A stretch of 64,000 bases of DNA from Atherinomorus stipes (GCA_023101725.1 JALJCO010007099.1:137001-201000); one strand, 5' to 3'; numbered from the stretch's first letter, positions 48,801 through 53,759 are shown. The notes: generated from the letters alone by a model not told the origin. Numbers and translations are program-made.

Positions 48801-51800
48801 GGCGTCATTAACGTACAGGTAAACATGTCAGTGAAGGCGTCATTAACGTACAGGTAAACATGTCAGTGAAGGCGTCATTAACGTACAGGTAAACATGTCA
48901 GTGAAGGCGTCATTAACGTACAGGTAAACATGTCAGTGAAGGCGTCATTAACGTACAGGTAAACATGTCAGTGAAGGCGTCATTAACGTACAGGTACACA
49001 TGTCAGTGAAGGCGTCATTAACATGTCAGGTAAACATGTGATGATCATGTTTCCGTCCATATCATGTCTCCATCATGGCCGGACTCTAACTCTGTGACTC
49101 CGCCCCCTCCCAGTACGCTCTCTACAAGAAGATGACGCAGGCGGCCATCTTGATCCAGTCCAAGTTCCGGTCGTACTACGAGCAGAAGCGTTTCCAGCAG
49201 AGCCGGCGGGCCGCCGTCCTCATCCAGCAGTACTACCGCAGCTACAAGGAGTACGAGAGGCTGAAGCAGACGCCACGCGGAGCCGCCAGCCACAGCACCA
49301 AGATCAAGTAGGTCCTGCTGCACCTGAACGCACCGCTGCACCTGAACGCACCGCTGCACCTGAACGCAGCACTGCTGCAGGGAGACGCCTGAACGCAGCG
49401 CTAGACAGGGACACCTGAACGCAGCACTAGACAGGAACACCTGAACGCATAGATGTTGGACAGAGACACCTGAACGCACCACTGTTATACAGGAACACCT
49501 GAACGCACCACTGTTATACAGGTAGACACCTGAACGCACCGCTGCACCTGAACACAGCACTGCACATGAACGCAGCACTGCTGGAGGGAGACGCCTGAAC
49601 GCAGCGCTAGACAGGGACACCTGAGCAGCAGCGCTTCACCAGAACATAGCGGGCTTGCCATGGGTCGCATGATCCAGCAGTACTACCGCAGCTACAAGGA
49701 GTACGAGAGGCTGAAGCAGACGCCACGCGGAGCCGCCAGCCACAGCACCAAGATCAAGTAGGTCCTGCTGCACCTGAACGCACCGCTGCACCTGAACGCA
49801 GCACTGCTGGGGAGAGGACACCTGCGCTCGCTGCTAGACAGAGACACCTGAACGCATCACTGCTAGACAGAGACACCTGAACGCATCACTGCTAGACAGA
49901 GACACCTGAACGCATCGCTGCTAGACAGAGACACCTGAACGCACCACTGCTAGACAGAGACACCCGAACGCACCACTGTTAGACAGAGACACCTGAACGC
50001 ACCGCTGATTGGACACAGACAGCCTGAACGCAGCACTGTGGACAGGGACACCTGAACGCAGCACTGCTGCAGGGAAACGCCTGAACGCACCGCTGCACCT
50101 GAACGCACCGCTGCACCTGAACGCACCGCTGCACCTGAACACACCGCTGCACCTGAACGCAGCACTGCTGCAGGGAGACGCCTGAACGCACCGCTGCACC
50201 TGAACGCAGCACTGCACCTGAACGCAGCACTGCTGCAGGGAGACGCCTGAACGCATCACTGTTAGACAGGGACACCTGAATGCATCACTGTTAGACAGGG
50301 ACACCTGAACGCATCACTGTTAGACAGAGACGCCTGAACGCACCACTGTTATACAGGAACACCTGAACGCACCACTGTTAGACAGAGACACCTGAACGCA
50401 GCACTGCTGGAGGGAGATGCCTGAACGCAGCGCTAGACAGGGACACCTGAACGCAGCACTGCTGGATGGAGACGCCTGAACGCAGCGCTAGACAGGGACA
50501 CCTGAACGCAGCACTGCTGGAGGGAGACGCCTGAACGCAGCGCTAGACAAGGAAAACCTGAACGCATCACTGTTAGACAGAGACACCTGAATGCATCACT
50601 GTTAGACAGAGACACCTGAACGCACCACTGTTAGACAGGAACACCTGAACGCAGCACTGCTGGAGGGAGACGCCTGAACGCAGCGCTAGACAGGGACGCC
50701 TGAACGCAGCACTAGACAGGGACACCTGAACGCAGCGCTAGACAGGGACACCTGAACGCAGCACTGCTGGAGGGAGACGCCTGAACGCAGCACTAGACAG
50801 GGACACCTGAACGCATCACTGTTAGACAGGGACACCTGAACGCAGCACTGCTGGAGGGAGACGCCTGAACGCAGCGCTAGACAGGGACACCTGAACGCAC
50901 CACTGCTAGACAGAGACACCTGAACGCATCACTGCTAGACAGAGACACCTGAACGCACCACTGCTAGACAGAGACACCTGAACGCACCACTGCTAGACAG
51001 AGACACCTGAACGCACCACTGTTAGACAGAGACACCTGAACGCACCGCTAGACAGGGACACCTGAACGCACCACTGCTGATAGACAGAGACACCTGAACG
51101 CATCACTGCTAGACAGAGACACCTGAACGCACCACTGTTAGACAGAGACACCTGAACGCACCACTGCTAGACAGAGACACCTGAACGCATCACTGCTAGA
51201 CAGAGACACCTGAACGCATCACTGCTAGACAGAGACACCTGAACGCACCACTGTTAGACAGAGACACCTGAACGCATCACTGCTAGACAGAGACACCTGA
51301 ACGCACCACTGTTAGACAGAGACACCTGAACACACCACTGTTAGACAGAGACACCTGAACGCACCACTGCTAGACAGAGACACCTGAACGCACCACTGCT
51401 AGACAGAGACACCTGAACGCACCACTGTTAGACAGAGACACCTGAACGCACCACTGTTAGACAGAGACACCTGAACGCACCACTGTTAGACAGAGACACC
51501 TGAACGCAGCACTGTTAGACAGAGACACCTGAACACACCACCGATAGACAGAGACACCTGAACGCACCACTGTTAGACAGAGACACCTGAACGCAGCACT
51601 GTTAGACAGAGACACCTGAACGCACCACCGTTAGACAGAGACACCTGAACGCATCACTGTTAGACAGAGACACCTGAACGCACCACTGTTAGACAGAGAC
51701 ACCTGAACGCACCACTGTTAGACAGAGACACCTGAACGCATCACTGTTAGACAGAGACACCTGAATGCATCACTGTTAGACAGAGACACCTGAACGCATC

Positions 51801-52836
51801 ACTGTTAGACAGAGACACCTGAACGCATCACTGTTAGACAGAGACACCTGAACGCACCACTGTTAGACAGAGACACCTGAACGCAGCACTGCTGCAGGGA
51901 GACGCCTGAACGCAGCGCTAGACAGAGACACCCGAACGCATAGATGTTAGACAGAGACACCTGAACACACCGCTGTTAGACAGAGACACCTGAACGCATC
52001 ACTGCTCAACAGAGACACCTGAACGCACCACTGATAGACAGAGACACCTGAACGCACCACTGATAGACAGAGACACCTGAACGCATCACTGCTAGACAGA
52101 GACACCTGAATGCACCACTGTTTGACAGAGACACCTGAACGCAGCACTGCTAGACAGAGACACCTGAACGCATCACTGTTAGACAGAGACACCTGAACGC
52201 ACCACTGTTAGACAGAGACACCTGAACGCACCACTGTTAGACAGAGACACCTGAACGCACCACTGTTAGACAGAGACACCTGAACTCACCACTGTTAGAC
52301 AGAGACACCTGAACGCACCACTGTTAGACAGAGACACCTGAACGCACCACTGATAGACAGAGACACCTGAACGCACCACTGATAGACAGAGACACCTGAA
52401 CGCACCACTGATAGACAGAGACACCTGAACGCACCACTGATAGACAGAGACACCTGAACGCATCACTGTTAGACAGAGACACCTGAACGCATCACTGCTA
52501 GACAGAGACACCTGAACGCACCACTGTTAGACAGAGACACCTGAACGCACCACTGTTAGACAGAGACACCTGAACTCACCACTGCTAGACAGAGACCGGA
52601 TCCACGTTAACGGTTTCTGTCTTCAGGGGCTCGTTCCTGACTAAGAAGCAGGACCAGGCGGCGAGGAAGATCATGAGGTTCCTGCGGCGCTGCAGACACA
52701 GGTAGGCGGGGGGGGGTTACAGTGGTGGAGACGGCAGTCTCCGGCTGCATCTCGGTGTCTGACTCTTCTTCTCTGCTGCAGGATTAAGGAGCTGAAGCAG
52801 ACCAGGGAGCTGGAGAGGCGAGGACTGACCACCTAG
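4737..52836 (+). CDS. camta2: camta2, calmodulin-binding transcription activator 2 (17 coding exons; 5' end outside window)
   Basis: CAMTA proteins are nuclear transcription activators that bind DNA through an N-terminal CG-1 domain and calmodulin through IQ motifs. Joining 17 exons gives about 1,212 codons covering everything after CG-1: Pro/Ser-rich activation region (4737-5634, 8014-8583), TIG/IPT domain (13986-19337), [16 protein letters not shown] linker (31422-31593), ankyrin repeats (35740-37431), Ser/Pro linker (37503-38030), IQ motifs (43767-49307) and the conserved [18 protein letters not shown] tail (52627-52836). CAMTA2 rather than CAMTA1 is chosen from [45 protein letters not shown] and [15 protein letters not shown]. 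Splice phases agree at every junction except the end of exon 31422-31593, which looks 1 nt short. The introns are almost wholly tandem repeats. The start codon and CG-1 exons must lie upstream of position 1. The family call is firm; the exact fish paralogue is inferred from recalled family motifs. Confidence 0.95.
5745..6925. repeat. degenerate dispersed repeat rich in CTCGCGAG/TTGCGAGATTTC
   Basis: Dozens of short copies of aaatctcgcgagattt and cttgcgagatttcattgttctgttagtaatctc-like text (not a fixed period). The full palindrome TCTCGCGAGA occurs at 6161-6170 and 6879-6888. Related pieces recur at 7920-7970 and at 59925-60055. It lies in the camta2 intron after exon 5634. Confidence 0.8.
6930..8000. 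repeat. A/T-rich low-complexity intron with (AT)n
   Basis: Poly-A runs at 7270-7330, 7508-7522, 7647-7659 and 7733-7747, and an (AT)n tract at 7371-7448 with one interruption. No gene, splice signal or recognisable element was seen apart from the TTGCGAG pieces near 7950. Base quality in such runs is likely poor. Confidence 0.75.
8014..8583 (+). CDS. camta2: camta2 exon 2 of window: activation region up to TIG
   Basis: Acceptor tcctccctcag ends at 8013; donor CCCGAG|gtaatc follows 8583. The phase is 0 at both ends, 190 codons. It encodes an acidic/hydrophobic patch, [19 protein letters not shown], equivalent to the CAMTA activation segment. It ends with [13 protein letters not shown], which in the family runs directly into the TIG domain. 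A sumoylation-like VKEE motif (8263-8274) is visible but untested. Confidence 0.93.
8812..10100. mobile_element. possible old DNA element with decayed inverted arms
   Basis: The sequence at 8816-8960 is similar to the reverse complement of 9955-10095. Shared words are tagtccag, ATTCTGCA/TTGYGGATAAAAG, GATTTTAG and CCCCT ends. Identity is patchy, no target duplication is clear and no transposase frame is visible. The rest of 8584-8811 and 10101-10980 is AT-rich unique intron in which I see nothing. Confidence 0.35.
10985..13598. repeat. 10-bp-based composite minisatellite (CCAGTCTGGT / CCACTTATT)
   Basis: More than 2.6 kb built from CCAGTCTGGT, TCAGTCTGGT and CCACTTATT words in irregular order, giving mostly 29- and 39-bp higher units. 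Long frames on both strands ([26 protein letters not shown]) come only from the repeat. It is located in the intron between the activation region and the TIG exon. Confidence 0.95.
13600..13890. repeat. 31-bp minisatellite
   Basis: About nine copies of a 31-bp unit with CCAGATCTGAAGTCCAGGTC and TAAGTCCAGGT. Spacing was checked at 13681 and 13712. It ends about 95 bases before the TIG exon. Confidence 0.95.
13986..14112 (+). CDS. camta2: camta2 exon 3 of window: TIG/IPT domain, first half
   Basis: Acceptor gtctgcag ends at 13985; donor CCCAG|gtacgg follows 14112. The peptide [20 protein letters not shown]...[13 protein letters not shown] is nearly invariant in CAMTA proteins and forms the immunoglobulin-like TIG fold. 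The exon begins in phase 0 and ends one base into an Ala codon completed at 19203. It sits between a 31-bp and a 34-bp minisatellite. Confidence 0.96.
14185..15216. repeat. 34-bp minisatellite, first segment
   Basis: Units contain ACGTATAAACCCACCCTGTA and TAAACCCCCGCCCT, with pure C runs of up to about 19. It begins about 70 bases after the TIG exon donor. The same array continues after the insertion at 15226-15931. Confidence 0.95.
15226..15931. mobile_element. 706-bp insertion splitting the 34-bp array
   Basis: Unique sequence beginning ATAGACTGTATATAA and ending GAGTTTGCCCCTTG is flanked on both sides by GTTTAAACC (15217-15225 and 15932-15940), a likely 9-bp (or 8-bp) target duplication. 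An ATAGACTGTATATAA end is common in fish interspersed repeats. No protein frame was recognised, so a non-autonomous element is inferred; the family is unknown. Confidence 0.6.
15941..16790. repeat. 34-bp minisatellite, second segment
   Basis: Same unit as 14185-15216 (GTATAAACCCACCTTGTATA, CCCCCGCCCTACGTATAAAC), with more single-base variants. It passes without a gap into the CA-containing array. Confidence 0.95.
16790..19135. repeat. ~58-bp composite array with (CA)n, derived from the 34-bp unit
   Basis: About 40 copies of ACGTATAAACCCCCGCCCTA, TAAACCTCACCTAAACACCC and CCCTGCA followed by (CA)5-25. The GTATAAACCCCCGCCCTA half is the 34-bp unit. CA length varies from copy to copy; one reaches about 50 bases near 17516-17567. 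It ends about 65 bases before the exon at 19203. Confidence 0.95.
19203..19337 (+). CDS. camta2: camta2 exon 4 of window: TIG/IPT domain, second half
   Basis: Acceptor ggtcttccag ends at 19202; donor GACG|gtcagt follows 19337. It encodes [20 protein letters not shown], then [20 protein letters not shown] and WLSLDD, the end of the TIG domain and the conserved connector. Its last base is the first base of the Asp codon completed at 31422. Confidence 0.96.
19383..20740. repeat. 48-bp minisatellite
   Basis: About 28 copies of a 48-bp unit with GTCCAGCTGCAGGGTCAGGA and ACCAGACCTGGTCCTGGTGT, some shortened where gtagaaac is missing. Because 48 is a multiple of three, frames up to 401 codons stay open; these are not genes. 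It starts 45 bases after the exon 19203-19337 donor. Confidence 0.95.
21372..22200. repeat. minisatellite of CTGGTTCCACTCTGGA-type words inside the LINE
   Basis: Irregular 18-20-bp units with CTGGACCTGGTTCCA, CTGGATCTGGTTCCA and GTCTCAACCTGGTTCC. A higher-order block of about 125 bp recurs near 21895-22020 and 22015-22145. It lies between the LINE 5' part and the GGFNAHVG endonuclease piece. Confidence 0.9.
22796..26330. repeat. 37-bp minisatellite amplified from LINE coding sequence
   Basis: About 95 copies of a 37-bp unit with GAAGGAGTCCTACCGGGCCT and TCCTGGTCTGTGGGACT. The first copy continues in frame from the LINE peptide [15 protein letters not shown], so the unit is the ESYRAFL codons plus linker. 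Copies differ by frequent C/T and G/A changes (accggg, actggg, accagg). Confidence 0.95.
26335..27440. repeat. 88-bp tandem repeat with degenerate tail
   Basis: About ten 88-bp copies (spacing checked 26431 to 26519) with CACTTGGTCGCCATTTTGTC, GTCACAGCCACATTGCTGTT and TCATTGCCGTTTTATCTCTG. One interruption lies at 26690-26760. From 27215 to 27440 only the TCGCCGTTTC and CGTCGCTTTGTCGC sub-words persist. All long frames ([15 protein letters not shown]) are repeat artefacts. Confidence 0.93.
27548..27755. repeat. 22-bp minisatellite
   Basis: About nine copies of GCTGAAGATGTCCTGGAAAA+GT with g/c and a/t variants. It is immediately followed by the LINE reverse-transcriptase-side fragment. Confidence 0.93.
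27986..28424. other. unique intron island with possible alternative 5' exon
   Basis: Non-repetitive sequence between arrays, with a (CT)n tract at 28126-28147, a CRE-like TGACATCA at 28245-28252, the candidate exon at 28281-28311 and an RFX-like GTTGTCATGGTAAC at 28335-28348. Confidence 0.5.
28281..28311 (+). other. candidate alternative first coding exon of a short camta2 isoform
   Basis: An ATG with A at -3 and G at +4 (aggATGG) reads [10 protein letters not shown] plus one base and meets a GTCG|gtagga donor. Joining to 31422 completes an Asp codon and continues [14 protein letters not shown] in frame. Upstream is non-repetitive with a CRE-like site. Only phase, Kozak context and position support this; the donor is weak. 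Confidence 0.3.
28425..29790. repeat. 43/38-bp minisatellite
   Basis: About 32 copies with ATCAACGTAGTCTGTGACTA and ACTTCATAAACTAATCG. Units are 43 bp where tttata/tttatt is present and 38 bp where the spacer is just ATCG-ATT. The last units carry gtcggtgactaattt variants. The start (GGGCTGCAACGGTTAATCGA) resembles the end of a common fish DNA element, a possible seed. Confidence 0.95.
29888..29955. mobile_element. short Tc1/mariner-like inverted-repeat relic
   Basis: ACCAGTCAAATGTTTGGACAC (29888-29908) and GTGTCCAAACTTTTGACTGGT (29935-29955) are reverse complements apart from one mismatch, around a 26-base loop. The CAGTCAAAxGTTTGGACAC terminus is familiar from fish Tc1-like elements. Only the two ends remain, with no transposase. 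Confidence 0.6.
30005..30120. repeat. GGTCTGGTGGTCCGGTCCAG minisatellite, first part
   Basis: Short irregular units of GGTCTGGT and CCGGTCCAGTCTG. The SINE at 30121-30374 interrupts the array, which resumes at 30375. Confidence 0.85.
30121..30374 (+). mobile_element. tRNA-derived SINE
   Basis: The head GGCTGTAGCTCAGGTGGAAG is a polymerase III A box, and GGATCGATTCC at about 30174 is a B box, in tRNA spacing. The tail carries the fish-type AAAGCGCTATATAAGTACAG and ends in CCATTTACCATTTACC direct repeats. It is inserted in a minisatellite and lies on the camta2 sense strand. It is a retroposon, not a functional tRNA gene. Confidence 0.88.
30375..30745. repeat. GGTCTGGTGGTCCGGTCCAG minisatellite, second part
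   Basis: Continuation of the array at 30005. Units of about 19-40 bp are built of GTCTGGTGGTCCGGTCCGGT and CCAGTCTGGTGG. Frames ([10 protein letters not shown]) are repeat artefacts. Confidence 0.9.
30811..31122. repeat. two (GT)n microsatellites
   Basis: An interrupted (GT)n at about 30811-30950 and a second at about 31082-31122, separated by unique sequence including ACACACACCGGTGTG. No gene was seen here. Confidence 0.9.
31180..31345 (+). promoter_or_regulatory. CpG-rich segment with CCAAT boxes upstream of exon 31422
   Basis: AGCCAATCA at 31197-31205 and an inverted CTGATTGGTT (core ATTGG 31237-31241) lie in a CpG-rich unique stretch (cctcgctcgctcggcatcg) within 250 bases of the exon. 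This is promoter-like composition and could drive an internal camta2 transcript. No TATA box was seen. Inference only. Confidence 0.3.
31422..31593 (+). CDS. camta2: camta2 exon 5 of window: linker after TIG, poly-Gln, with apparent frameshift
   Basis: Acceptor cacctgcag ends at 31421; donor ACCAG|gtgagg follows 31593. It opens with [20 protein letters not shown], a CAMTA hallmark. A CAG tract at 31509-31537 encodes poly-Gln but is broken by CG at 31520-31521, after which the reading frame becomes poly-Ser and then [16 protein letters not shown]. One frame over, the text is [20 protein letters not shown], which ends in phase 0 as the next exon needs. As written, the exon ends with two spare bases and translation would stop at TAG 35768-35770. 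This is either a 1-nt consensus error in the CAG tract or a real lesion. Confidence 0.9.
31729..32127. mobile_element. single arm of the TTAA-flanked element
   Basis: From TTTAAAGGGATATTCCACCC the sequence follows the arms at 1634 and (reversed) 3038, including the poly-C stretch, GTCCAATGTAATCCAAGTGT and the terminal CATGCGCATTCACGAAACTA. Homology ends near GCGTAGAAGAAGAAG, where the second arm is missing. It lies in the camta2 intron 136 bases after exon 31422-31593. Confidence 0.75.
32345..32480. mobile_element. fragment of a dispersed DNA element
   Basis: AGGGCTGAACGATTTCAGGA and TCTAATCGCGATTTTTCTGG resemble the ends of elements common in fish, with CGATTTCGATTCGATTCTCGA simple words after it. 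No opposite end was found before the 53-bp array. The family is not assigned. Confidence 0.4.
32500..34418. repeat. 53-bp minisatellite
   Basis: About 36 copies of a 53-bp unit (spacing checked 32521 to 32574) with TCTAACAGCAGGTAGATTAA, ACTCTCCTCCTATAATG and either AATGTAGGATTGTAG or ACAGAAGGATTGTAG. The two versions alternate in blocks, indicating multi-unit duplications. Each unit carries ctaac followed by cagcag|gtagat, a branch-acceptor-donor-like string. Confidence 0.95.
34425..34600. repeat. two-copy direct repeat
   Basis: The sequence CAGCAAGGGCTGGGTTTATG with CCTCCAGCACCTACAGAAGA (34437-34475) is repeated as CAGCGAGGGGTGGGTTAATG and CCTCCAGCACCTACAGGAGG (34524-34564), around a G run at 34499-34514. 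It is AT-poor, with no gene. Confidence 0.6.
34601..35697. other. unique GC-rich intron segment, no gene recognised
   Basis: This is one of the longest non-repetitive stretches in the camta2 introns. It is rich in CpG, with CTGATTGGCTGCT (inverted CCAAT) at about 34651 and GTTACCACGGTGAC at about 35006. Open frames exist but none matches a family, and they lack consistent start and splice signals. It could hold regulatory DNA. Confidence 0.4.
35740..35921 (+). CDS. camta2: camta2 exon 6 of window: first ankyrin repeat
   Basis: The peptide [15 protein letters not shown] is followed by a Gly/Arg-rich insert and [20 protein letters not shown], the CAMTA ankyrin entry. The donor is TGGAG|gtaagc after 35921, two bases into an Arg codon. 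Two acceptors in the same phase are possible: gtgtgtcag ending at 35739, after a GT run, or tcctctcag ending at 35748, which has the better pyrimidine tract but would drop three residues. Confidence 0.93.
35930..36090. repeat. GGGTCTGGGACTGG simple repeat
   Basis: Irregular 6- and 12-bp units of GGGTCTGG and GGGACTGG immediately after the exon 35740-35921 donor. The following 36091-36480 is unique AT-rich intron with no feature seen. Confidence 0.9.
36483..36978. repeat. 19-bp minisatellite
   Basis: About 26 copies of GCTGCTGGTGGGGGTGTGC, with tctgc and tgtgt variants in mixed order. It ends 75 bases before the exon at 37054. All frames inside are artefacts ([12 protein letters not shown]). 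Confidence 0.95.
37054..37132 (+). CDS. camta2: camta2 exon 7 of window: ankyrin linker
   Basis: Acceptor gtttgtctgcag ends at 37053; donor CCTCTG|gtaagc follows 37132. It encodes [20 protein letters not shown] followed by HFSCTPL. The SLDLEQE form is CAMTA2-like (CAMTA1 has SIDLELE). It is separated from the next exon by a 73-bp intron with no repeat, one of the few short introns here. Confidence 0.96.
37206..37431 (+). CDS. camta2: camta2 exon 8 of window: ankyrin repeats
   Basis: Acceptor gtgttgcag ends at 37205; donor GACACGG|gtaag begins after 37431. It encodes [18 protein letters not shown], then [20 protein letters not shown] and LATALEELH, typical ankyrin helices. The SPDTG end is shared with CAMTA2. 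The exon is strongly GC-rich at third codon positions. Confidence 0.96.
37503..37742 (+). CDS. camta2: camta2 exon 9 of window: Ser/Pro-rich linker
   Basis: Acceptor ttctccttccag ends at 37502; donor AACCCAG|gtaagc follows 37742. It begins in phase 1 with [14 protein letters not shown] and is mostly Ser and Pro, matching the variable segment after the ankyrin repeats of CAMTA2. [13 protein letters not shown] near the end is the least repetitive part. Confidence 0.9.
37825..38030 (+). CDS. camta2: camta2 exon 10 of window: LMDYE linker
   Basis: Acceptor cacgctgcag ends at 37824; donor CTGCAG|gtgtgt follows 38030. It encodes [14 protein letters not shown] and an acidic tail, [15 protein letters not shown]. 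The LMDYE motif is CAMTA2-like. The downstream intron is the longest of the 3' half and is filled with a 28-bp array. Confidence 0.92.
38100..43640. repeat. 28-bp minisatellite, largest array in the window
   Basis: About 5.5 kb, near 200 copies of a 28-bp unit (TAGTTTTCTAGGTGTGGTTT, CCTAGGTT). Variants include tttaattgtctagg, gtgttgtttccgagg and cttttttcttggg. It contains blocks of regular units (41780-42440) and blocks where A or C is repeatedly absent (39000-39400, 40260-40520, 40930-41160). It fills the intron between exons 37825-38030 and 43767-43948. Confidence 0.95.
43767..43948 (+). CDS. camta2: camta2 exon 11 of window: EATPERIK region
   Basis: Acceptor gacaccacag ends at 43766; donor CCAAG|gtgaga follows 43948. 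It encodes [20 protein letters not shown], then EDF and [17 protein letters not shown], which aligns with the CAMTA segment before the IQ motifs. It ends two bases into an Arg codon. Confidence 0.94.
44037..44241 (+). CDS. camta2: camta2 exon 12 of window: first IQ motif
   Basis: Acceptor gtgttgttgcag ends at 44036; donor TACAAG|gtgggc follows 44241. It encodes [36 protein letters not shown], then the first IQ-type calmodulin site [11 protein letters not shown]. It ends in phase 0. Confidence 0.96.
44313..44384 (+). CDS. camta2: camta2 exon 13 of window: second IQ motif
   Basis: Acceptor gtgtttcag ends at 44312; donor AAACAG|gtgtgt follows 44384. The 24 codons encode [20 protein letters not shown] and KYKQ, an IQ motif. 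GRRLKEQQ favours CAMTA2 over CAMTA1 (GRPLREQQ). Confidence 0.96.
44469..44489 (+). CDS. camta2: camta2 exon 14 of window: 21-nt microexon
   Basis: The flanking signals are tctctctgctag before 44469 and CTGAAG|gtaaaa after 44489. The seven codons read LTWIALK, which in CAMTA proteins lies exactly between KYKQ and YALYKKMTQ. The phase is 0 on both sides. It is too short for ORF-based prediction and rests on homology plus matching splice sites. Confidence 0.93.
44555..46735. repeat. 69/80-bp composite minisatellite
   Basis: Units of AAACATGCCAGATACAAACT, GGTAACATGTCAGTAAACGC and ATTAGTAAACATACCAGAAA, sometimes with CATGCCAGAAACACGTTAGT added (80 bp) or not (69 bp). Units are themselves made of a ~14-bp AACATGTCAGTA word. 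Antisense frames ([20 protein letters not shown]) are artefacts. Confidence 0.95.
46735..49030. repeat. 35-bp minisatellite with a perfectly homogeneous 3' part
   Basis: About 65 copies of a 35-bp unit containing CAGGTAAACATGTCAGTGAA and GGCGTCATTAACGTA. Copies before 48000 mix gtacag, ataaag and atacag. From about 48030 to 48990 nearly all copies are identical. The AAACATGTCAGT core is shared with the preceding array. It ends about 85 bases before the exon at 49114. Confidence 0.96.
49114..49307 (+). CDS. camta2: camta2 exon 15 of window: IQ motifs 3 and 4
   Basis: Acceptor ccctcccag ends at 49113; donor ATCAA|gtaggt follows 49307. It encodes [40 protein letters not shown] and [12 protein letters not shown], so two further IQ motifs. 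The last 86 bases and the donor are repeated at 49671-49797. Confidence 0.96.
49308..52595. repeat. 29-bp minisatellite
   Basis: Units with ACACCTGAACGCACCACTGT and TAGACAGAG (29 bp). The 5' third mixes in shorter variants (CACCTGAACGCACCGCTG 18 bp; CTGCTGGAGGGAGACGC). It starts within 10 bases of the exon donor at 49307 and ends 30 bases before exon 52627, so the array takes up the intron. Confidence 0.95.
49671..49797 (+). pseudogene. camta2: duplicated 3' end of camta2 exon 15 inside the 29-bp array
   Basis: Bases 49671-49797 repeat 49222-49348 at a spacing of 449: the [16 protein letters not shown] codons, the AAGATCAA|GTAGGT donor and the first minisatellite units. The 5' half of the exon and any acceptor are absent; it is preceded by gccatgggtcgcatg. 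It is most likely a by-product of tandem duplication, or an assembly stutter. Confidence 0.9.
52627..52701 (+). CDS. camta2: camta2 exon 16 of window: conserved C-terminal helix
   Basis: Acceptor ctgtcttcag ends at 52626; donor CACAG|gtaggc follows 52701. It encodes [20 protein letters not shown] and RCRH, the conserved basic C-terminal segment of CAMTA proteins. It lies immediately after the 29-bp minisatellite. Confidence 0.96.
52782..52836 (+). CDS. camta2: camta2 terminal coding exon
   Basis: Acceptor tctctgctgcag ends at 52781. It encodes [17 protein letters not shown] and then TAG at 52834-52836. The preceding phase (AG|G, Arg) agrees. The C terminus has the same form as other CAMTA2 proteins (RELKQNQELE...). 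Confidence 0.95.
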
Positions 52837-53283
52837 ACCTCCTCACCGTGTCCTCCACCCGGAGGACGGATGGACAGACCCCGCCGTGGAGACGGAGAGC
52901 TCGGGCTCCTCCCCCTCTGCTTCCCGTCTGTCCGTCCGTCCGCCTCTCCTGAATGTAGCCGTCTGTCTGCAGCCCGTGGAGCTGCGTTCCCTGAGCGCCG
53001 TCTGACAGGACGGGGACGGCCTTCAGCTCGTCCAGAACTCGTGTCTGCAGGATGGCGCGTGGACGTCGTCCCAGCACCGCCTGCTGCGTCCCAGACCTGC
53101 TACGTCCTGCGTCCCGGACCGGACCGGAACGCCTGCGTGGGCCCGTCTGAGCGGAGCCAGCGGTACCGAGCGTCCGGGACGACGATCGCACTTCTGAGAA
53201 TATTTAAACAATCACTTATAGAAACATATAATCTAAAGTTTATAGAAGCTCTGGATGTTTTATTTATTACAGCATGAACTCTT

Positions 53284-53640
53284 CTTGTGAATGTATGAGC
53301 GTGTGTGTGTGTGCACGCGCGTGTGTGAATGTGTGTGTGCGTGCGCGAACGTGTGTGCGCACGCGCGTGCGCGAATTTGTGTGTGTGCGCGCGCGAATTT
53401 GTGTGTGCGTGGGCGAATGCGTGTGTGTGCGTGCGCGAATTTGTGTGTGCGTACTTGAATGCGTGTGTGTGCGCGCGTGCATGCACGAATGCGTTTGTGG
53501 GCACGCGCGAATGTGTGTGTGTGCGCGCGCGTGAATGTGTGTTTGTGCGCGAATTTGTGTGTGCGTACTTGAATGCGTGTGTGTGTGAGTGTGTGTGTGT
53601 GTGAGTGTGTGCGCGCGTGTGTGTGCTGCACAGACTGTGA
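53284..53640. repeat. (GT)n/(GC)n alternating purine-pyrimidine tract
   Basis: About 350 bases of GTGTGTGTGCGCGCGTGAAT and GCGCGAATTTGTGTGTGCGT words, in the camta2 3' UTR or just past it. Open frames on both strands (CVCVRARVC, HTHSRTHTH) come from the dinucleotide repeat. Confidence 0.93.
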
Positions 53641-53745
53641 AGTCAAGTCTTAATGACCCCCCCCCCCCCCCCCCCATGAAACTCCCCGGGCGATGTTTCC
53701 GCTCCCAGACCCGCTGGTTTTATAAAGCAGGCTGCCGGGGCCTGC

Positions 53746-53759
53746 GTTGCCATGGCAAC
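53746..53759. promoter_or_regulatory. perfect X-box palindrome (RFX-type site)
   Basis: GTTGCCATGGCAAC is an exact 14-bp palindrome matching the consensus X-box bound by RFX transcription factors. It lies between camta2 and the zinc-finger gene in unique sequence. Occupancy is not known. Confidence 0.55.

Noticed and set aside
46735..49030. Centromeric or telomeric satellite
   Set aside because: The array is confined to one intron, is bounded by exons of the same gene, and its unit is not a telomere repeat.
52784..53191. 135-codon antisense frame over the camta2 end
   Set aside because: It overlaps the conserved terminal exon and GC-rich 3' UTR on the opposite strand, with no homology.
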